A stretch of 46,936 nucleotides of DNA from CAZWCX01 sp964632945 (GTDB lineage Bacteria > Planctomycetota > MHYJ01 > WSZJ01 > CAZWCX01). The stretch spans positions 1 to 46,936 of the forward strand of contig CAZWCX010000051.1 in the NCBI GenBank assembly GCA_964632945.1. Direction: 5' to 3'. The position numbers and the translations under genes are program-made. Positions 40,669 to 46,936 of this stretch are shown here, one piece after another. A model generated the notes under the pieces. The model searched no databases and was not told where the DNA came from. It worked only from the letters and a program-made list of their open reading frames with translations. How positions within the stretch are numbered: the stretch's first letter is position 1; each line of letters begins with the position of its first letter.

Positions 40669-41417
40669 TAGTGTCCCTGGATGGTGGAATCGAGCAGGAC
40701 CTTCTTCCGCGGGGAAAGAGTCTTGTAGTGGGCGAGCTGCTCTGGGGTGAGGAGGGAATCCAGTTCCCGGCGCGCCGACTCGCGGATCGAGTCCACGCGC
40801 CGCCGGAAGTCGGTCTGATCGATGCGGCCCTCGACGAGATCGGTGACGACATCGACGCGACGTCGGGACTCCTCTTCGAGGAGACGGCGGAGTCGGTCGG
40901 CCTGCCCGCCGTCGAGCTTGAGTTCCTGCGCCAGGTATTCGGAGACGCGGACGATTTCCTGGGCCTTACGGGCCTCCCAGCGCGCCTTTTGATCGGACTC
41001 GAAATGGCGCCGGGATTCCTCGGACTTGAACTCGTAGTTGAGCTCGACGATCTCGCCCGGCGCCAGGTCGCGCGCTCCGAGGTCCTCCGGTTCCGCGCCG
41101 GCCGCGTCAGGGTCTCGCAAGGCGCCCGTGCGGGGGCTTGCCGGTGAACCGGCCGTTCCTCCCGGGGTCGGGCCAGGGGCGACCGGTGGGTTCGCGCCGG
41201 ACGGTTGTCGCGTCGCGGACTTCCCGGCGGTGACACCCGGTCCCCCGCCGGCGTCAGCCATACCCCGCGTGTTCGAAACCTCTGGGCCGTCAGCGGAGGC
41301 CGTTCCACCCTCCTTGCTGTCCCGGTTGTACCGAGTCCCCAGCCAGAACGCCGAAAGGACCGCGACCCAGAAGGCCGCGGCCCCGGCTGCGAGTCGGAGC
41401 TTCGAGATTCCGTTCAT
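40668..41417 (-). CDS. Membrane-anchored coiled-coil protein with LTxxQ-like end
   Basis: 249 residues. A membrane anchor lies at about 9-27 (AAGAAAFWVAVLSAFWLG). A Gly/Pro-rich linker (30-105) follows, then a helical region. It contains ELNYEFKSEESRRHFESD, VRVSEYLAQELKLDGGQAD, LRRLLEEESRRRVDVVTDLV and RRELDSLLTPEQLAHYKTL. The spacing and the LTPEQ motif resemble Spy/CpxP and zinc-resistance-associated periplasmic chaperones, which bind unfolded proteins or metals. The match is partial. The ATG is three bases after the deiminase stop, with only weak GAAGAAG upstream, so it relies on coupling. It is the second gene of the operon. Confidence 0.75.
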   Translation of the reverse strand: MNGISKLRLAAGAAAFWVAVLSAFWLGTRYNRDSKEGGTASADGPEVSNTRGMADAGGGPGVTAGKSATRQPSGANPPVAPGPTPGGTAGSPASPRTGALRDPDAAGAEPEDLGARDLAPGEIVELNYEFKSEESRRHFESDQKARWEARKAQEIVRVSEYLAQELKLDGGQADRLRRLLEEESRRRVDVVTDLVEGRIDQTDFRRRVDSIRESARRELDSLLTPEQLAHYKTLSPRKKVLLDSTIQGH

Positions 41418-41420
41418 GGA

Positions 41421-42431
41421 TCACTTCTTCGGGACGCCGTACGAGATGCAGTGCACCGCGCCGCCGTACTCGATCAGCAGGCGACAGTCGATCCCGTAGC
41501 TCTTGTACCCGTACGAGGAGTGGGTGGACAGCGCCAGCCCGTCGCTGGACGTATTGTAGGTCGGGACCAGCGCGCGCTCGTTGACGAAGAGCGAATTGGT
41601 GTGGGTGGCGAACTCGAGACCGGTCGCCGCATCCGCCATCGGAATGCGCTTGACCGAGTACCCCAGGCTCTTGAAGTAGCTCACATTGGATTCCAGGAGG
41701 CTGTAGCTGGGATGCCCGTAAGGGTAGGAGGAAACCAGCAGCGAGGTGCTGTTCATGAACTTCGCGTACATGTCGATGTGGCGCGTGCCCTCGTACTTGA
41801 GCGGCGTGCTGGTCGCCCAACGGGTGCCGCCGATCGTGGCCTTCATCTTCGCCGCCAGCGCGGAGGCGGAATACTGGGGATTCTGACTGGAGATCCACTT
41901 ACTGGTCATGATCGTGCCCTTGCCGTCCGACATCAGGTTCCCACCCTCCATGTCGATGTCGGTGTAGGTGTACGGAAAGGCGCGGAAGGCGGCGTACTTC
42001 TTCACGAAGGCGTCGTCATTGGGGCGGTCGTAGTAGTAGTTGGTGTCGACCACGACGACCTTTCCCGCGGCGTCCTTGGCGAAGTTGGGCCCGTAGTCCC
42101 GCATCCAGATCGAATCGATCGGGGCCAGGTAGAACCGGACATTCGTCAGGTCCACGCCGCCGTAGTAGTACTCGTAGATCAGCTGATTGGCGACGTAGTT
42201 GCTCGAGCAGATCACGCTGATCTTCACGCCGGAGCCCTTGAGCGCCGTGATCATCTCGCGATACGTGTCCATCACGAGATACGTGTCGTTGCACCCCAGG
42301 AGCACCTCGTCGACGGGAGCGAACTCGGCAATGTTGGAGAGCGGGGCGGTCTGCGCGGCCGCGAAGGGGATACCCGCGACGAAGACCAAGGACAGCAGCG
42401 CCAAGGCGTACCATTGGGTGCGACGAAGCAT
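41421..42431 (-). CDS. Secreted agmatine/peptidylarginine-deiminase-family enzyme
   Basis: 336 residues. GGGAGGAG lies five bases before the ATG at 42431. The N-terminus (WYALALLSLVFVAGIPFAAA) is a clear Sec signal peptide ending near AAAQTAP. Motifs of the PPAD/agmatine deiminase family are in place: SIWMRDYGP, DIDMEGGN, HIDMYAKFM, THTNSLFVNERAL and the catalytic C328 in GGAVHCISYG. The family hydrolyses guanidinium groups to ureido groups plus ammonia; cytoplasmic members act on agmatine and the Porphyromonas enzyme on C-terminal arginines of proteins. The signal peptide implies that this one works outside the cytoplasm, so peptidylarginine deiminase activity is possible. It has its own promoter containing a perfect palindrome and shares a transcript with the coiled-coil gene. 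Confidence 0.87.
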   Translation of the reverse strand: MLRRTQWYALALLSLVFVAGIPFAAAQTAPLSNIAEFAPVDEVLLGCNDTYLVMDTYREMITALKGSGVKISVICSSNYVANQLIYEYYYGGVDLTNVRFYLAPIDSIWMRDYGPNFAKDAAGKVVVVDTNYYYDRPNDDAFVKKYAAFRAFPYTYTDIDMEGGNLMSDGKGTIMTSKWISSQNPQYSASALAAKMKATIGGTRWATSTPLKYEGTRHIDMYAKFMNSTSLLVSSYPYGHPSYSLLESNVSYFKSLGYSVKRIPMADAATGLEFATHTNSLFVNERALVPTYNTSSDGLALSTHSSYGYKSYGIDCRLLIEYGGAVHCISYGVPKK

Positions 42432-42474
42432 GTCTCCTCCCGCCCGCAAGGACCGATGAACCCCACAGCATCCA

Positions 42475-42503
42475 AGAATAGCAACGGGCATACCGATGCC
42501 CAA
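42475..42503 (-). promoter_or_regulatory. Promoter of the deiminase operon
   Basis: Reverse strand TTGGGC (42503-42498), 17 bases, TATTCT (42480-42475), about 43 bases before the ATG at 42431. The -10 is identical to that of the 27931 gene. Confidence 0.55.
42486..42501. promoter_or_regulatory. Perfect inverted repeat in the deiminase promoter, possible operator
   Basis: GGGCAT-ACCG-ATGCCC is a perfect six-pair palindrome that overlaps the -35 and most of the spacer. A protein bound there would block RNA polymerase. Confidence 0.45.
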
Positions 42504-43372
42504 ACCAGAACCTAACATCTGTTGCTAACACAGGTTAAGGACGCGAATATCCATAACACGTGATTCGTAGGTTGTTCAGACCGCTTTACACGCACGTCCG
42601 CTCGATGAGAACAAACCTCGTGGGGCAAATAGTTTACGCCTTGTGTCCGGTAAGTGAACAGTGGAGCGTACATTCCGTAACGAATCGTCTGGGGGAGTCC
42701 CGATCGGTGCGCGAGTCTGGGGCGATGCACCAACCGAACGAACGGACGATTTCGGTTCGGTCGCGGAGGAGGAGTCTCCGAACGGGTCCCGGGCGGCGGG
42801 GCGTGAACTCCCGTCGACACGCTGGGTGGTCGCGGAGAGACGCGGTTTTCCATCCTGTCGGACGCGCTCCGTGCCACCACGGAGTCAGGAAGCGGATCGG
42901 CCTCCGGCTGCGAAGCCCAAGATCGACGGAACGGGACCGGATCCGGTGATCCCGGTCACGGCCCATGGCTGCCCCGGCAACCCTGGCGGTCGAAGGGGAC
43001 TGCCTCGGGGTGGAAGAAGGTGAGATTGGTCCCCGCAGGGGTCCGTGGAGGAGATCGGCGTCGGACGCGCGCGACGGGAGCAAGAGGGGGGGGCAGGGCA
43101 GTCCCATAGCGACGGTCGATCGGGTGCGGGAGGCGGCGATTCCGGCTTCGACACCCGGAGGGTGCGCAGCGGAACAGGCCGATTCCGGCTTTGGCCTTGC
43201 TTTCTCATCGGTAGAAATGGATGCTGGGTGTAGGTCGCATATCGAGCGCGATCCCCCCCGGGGGAATCTCCGGCGCCCGGCCGGAAATCACGCAGCGGGT
43301 CAGTCCGTGGAGCGGCACCGCCGCCCGACGAGTCGGCAAGATTCCACCCAGGAATCGACCTCGCCGGACCAT
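42504..43372. other. Long intergenic region without a convincing gene
   Basis: This stretch lies between divergent genes. Its first 170 bases are clearly less GC-rich than the surroundings; the rest is GC-rich and contains several open frames whose translations are Arg/Pro/Ser-rich with no domain, so I reject them. It holds a 12-bp palindrome ACCGGATCCGGT at 42936-42947 and CCCCCGGGGG at 43255-43264. No strong promoter for the sensor kinase is seen. A short RNA could be present but cannot be shown from sequence. Confidence 0.5.
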
Positions 43373-43383
43373 GGAGCTTGATC

Positions 43384-46883
<3,500 letters not shown>

Positions 46884-46887
<4 letters not shown>

Positions 46888-46936
46888 CCCGGATTATTCG
46901 CGAACAGCTTCGCTGTTCGCGAACAACCCGGCTCCG
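46884..46936. repeat. Large imperfect palindrome after the sensor kinase (terminator or dispersed element)
   Basis: TTCGCGAACAG (46897-46907) and CTGTTCGCGAA (46913-46923) form a perfect 11-pair stem with loop CTTCG. Beyond it AGCCCGGATTA upstream and AACCCGGCT downstream continue the complementarity imperfectly. No T-tract is present. The window ends inside the element. The element starts at the stop codon of the sensor kinase (TAG at 46885-46887). Confidence 0.65.

Noticed and set aside
42936..42947. 12-bp palindrome ACCGGATCCGGT
   Set aside because: Palindromes of this size built of CCGG/GATC are expected by chance in GC-rich DNA; it is not linked to a promoter.
42661..43023. Possible 120-residue gene in the long intergenic region
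   Set aside because: Composition is Arg/Pro/Ser-rich, there is no ribosome site, and overlapping frames on both strands look equally random.

Overview
This is a GC-rich bacterial window (GC-rich third codon positions, frequent GTG starts, many 4-bp ATGA/GTGA gene overlaps) from a draft or metagenome assembly: a run of ten Ns interrupts one gene. Several proteins combine zinc ribbons, TPR or HEAT repeats and membrane segments. Together with a CAP-domain protein, a TMTC-like glycosyltransferase and a DUF2167 protein, this suggests Planctomycetota or another environmental lineage such as Myxococcota or Acidobacteriota. No rRNA or ribosomal-protein gene is present, so the phylum is not settled. 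I see no phage, IS element, integron or CRISPR array.

Layout. 1-3361: end of a protein built of unusually regular 46-residue TPR-like repeats, a small secreted protein, a very strong hairpin terminator, and a two-gene reverse operon (CBM48-like protein and a small NIL/ACT-like protein). 3659-6939: a structured leader, a promoter, an ABC exporter and a secreted serine-esterase-like protein. 7001-15938 (forward): a translationally coupled operon encoding an RND exporter, an adenylate-forming enzyme, a UbiA-type prenyltransferase, a dikinase with the domain order of rifampin phosphotransferase, and a GNAT acyltransferase. 15967-27931 (reverse, converging on the previous operon): up to eleven closely packed genes encoding a membrane protein, an AmrS-type radical SAM enzyme, a PLP enzyme of the cystathionine gamma-synthase family, a fatty-acid-desaturase-like protein, an Lgt-like membrane enzyme, a left-handed beta-helix protein, two small membrane proteins, a TMTC-like O-mannosyltransferase homologue, a BtaA-like (DUF3419) aminocarboxypropyltransferase and a dolichol/phytol-kinase-like membrane protein. 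28041-40459: DUF2167 membrane protein and partner, CAP-domain protein, S9 peptidase (with the assembly gap), S51 peptidase, Lhr helicase, a zinc-ribbon/HEAT protein, a membrane-anchored cytochrome c and tRNA-Leu(UAA). 40652-46936: a secreted agmatine/peptidylarginine-deiminase-like enzyme with a coiled-coil partner under a promoter containing a perfect palindrome, a long non-coding interval, a hybrid sensor kinase, and a large palindrome that ends the window.

The best candidate for an undescribed system is the pair of converging operons at 7001-27993. Together they encode activation, prenylation, phosphorylation, acylation, desaturation, aminocarboxypropyl transfer, isoprenoid-alcohol phosphorylation and export. 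I infer a pathway for an unusual isoprenoid-containing or amino-acid-containing envelope lipid. The product is unknown and the link between the two operons is inference. The most unusual single protein feature is an insertion in the second extracytoplasmic loop of the RND exporter that looks like a response-regulator receiver domain stripped of its catalytic residues.
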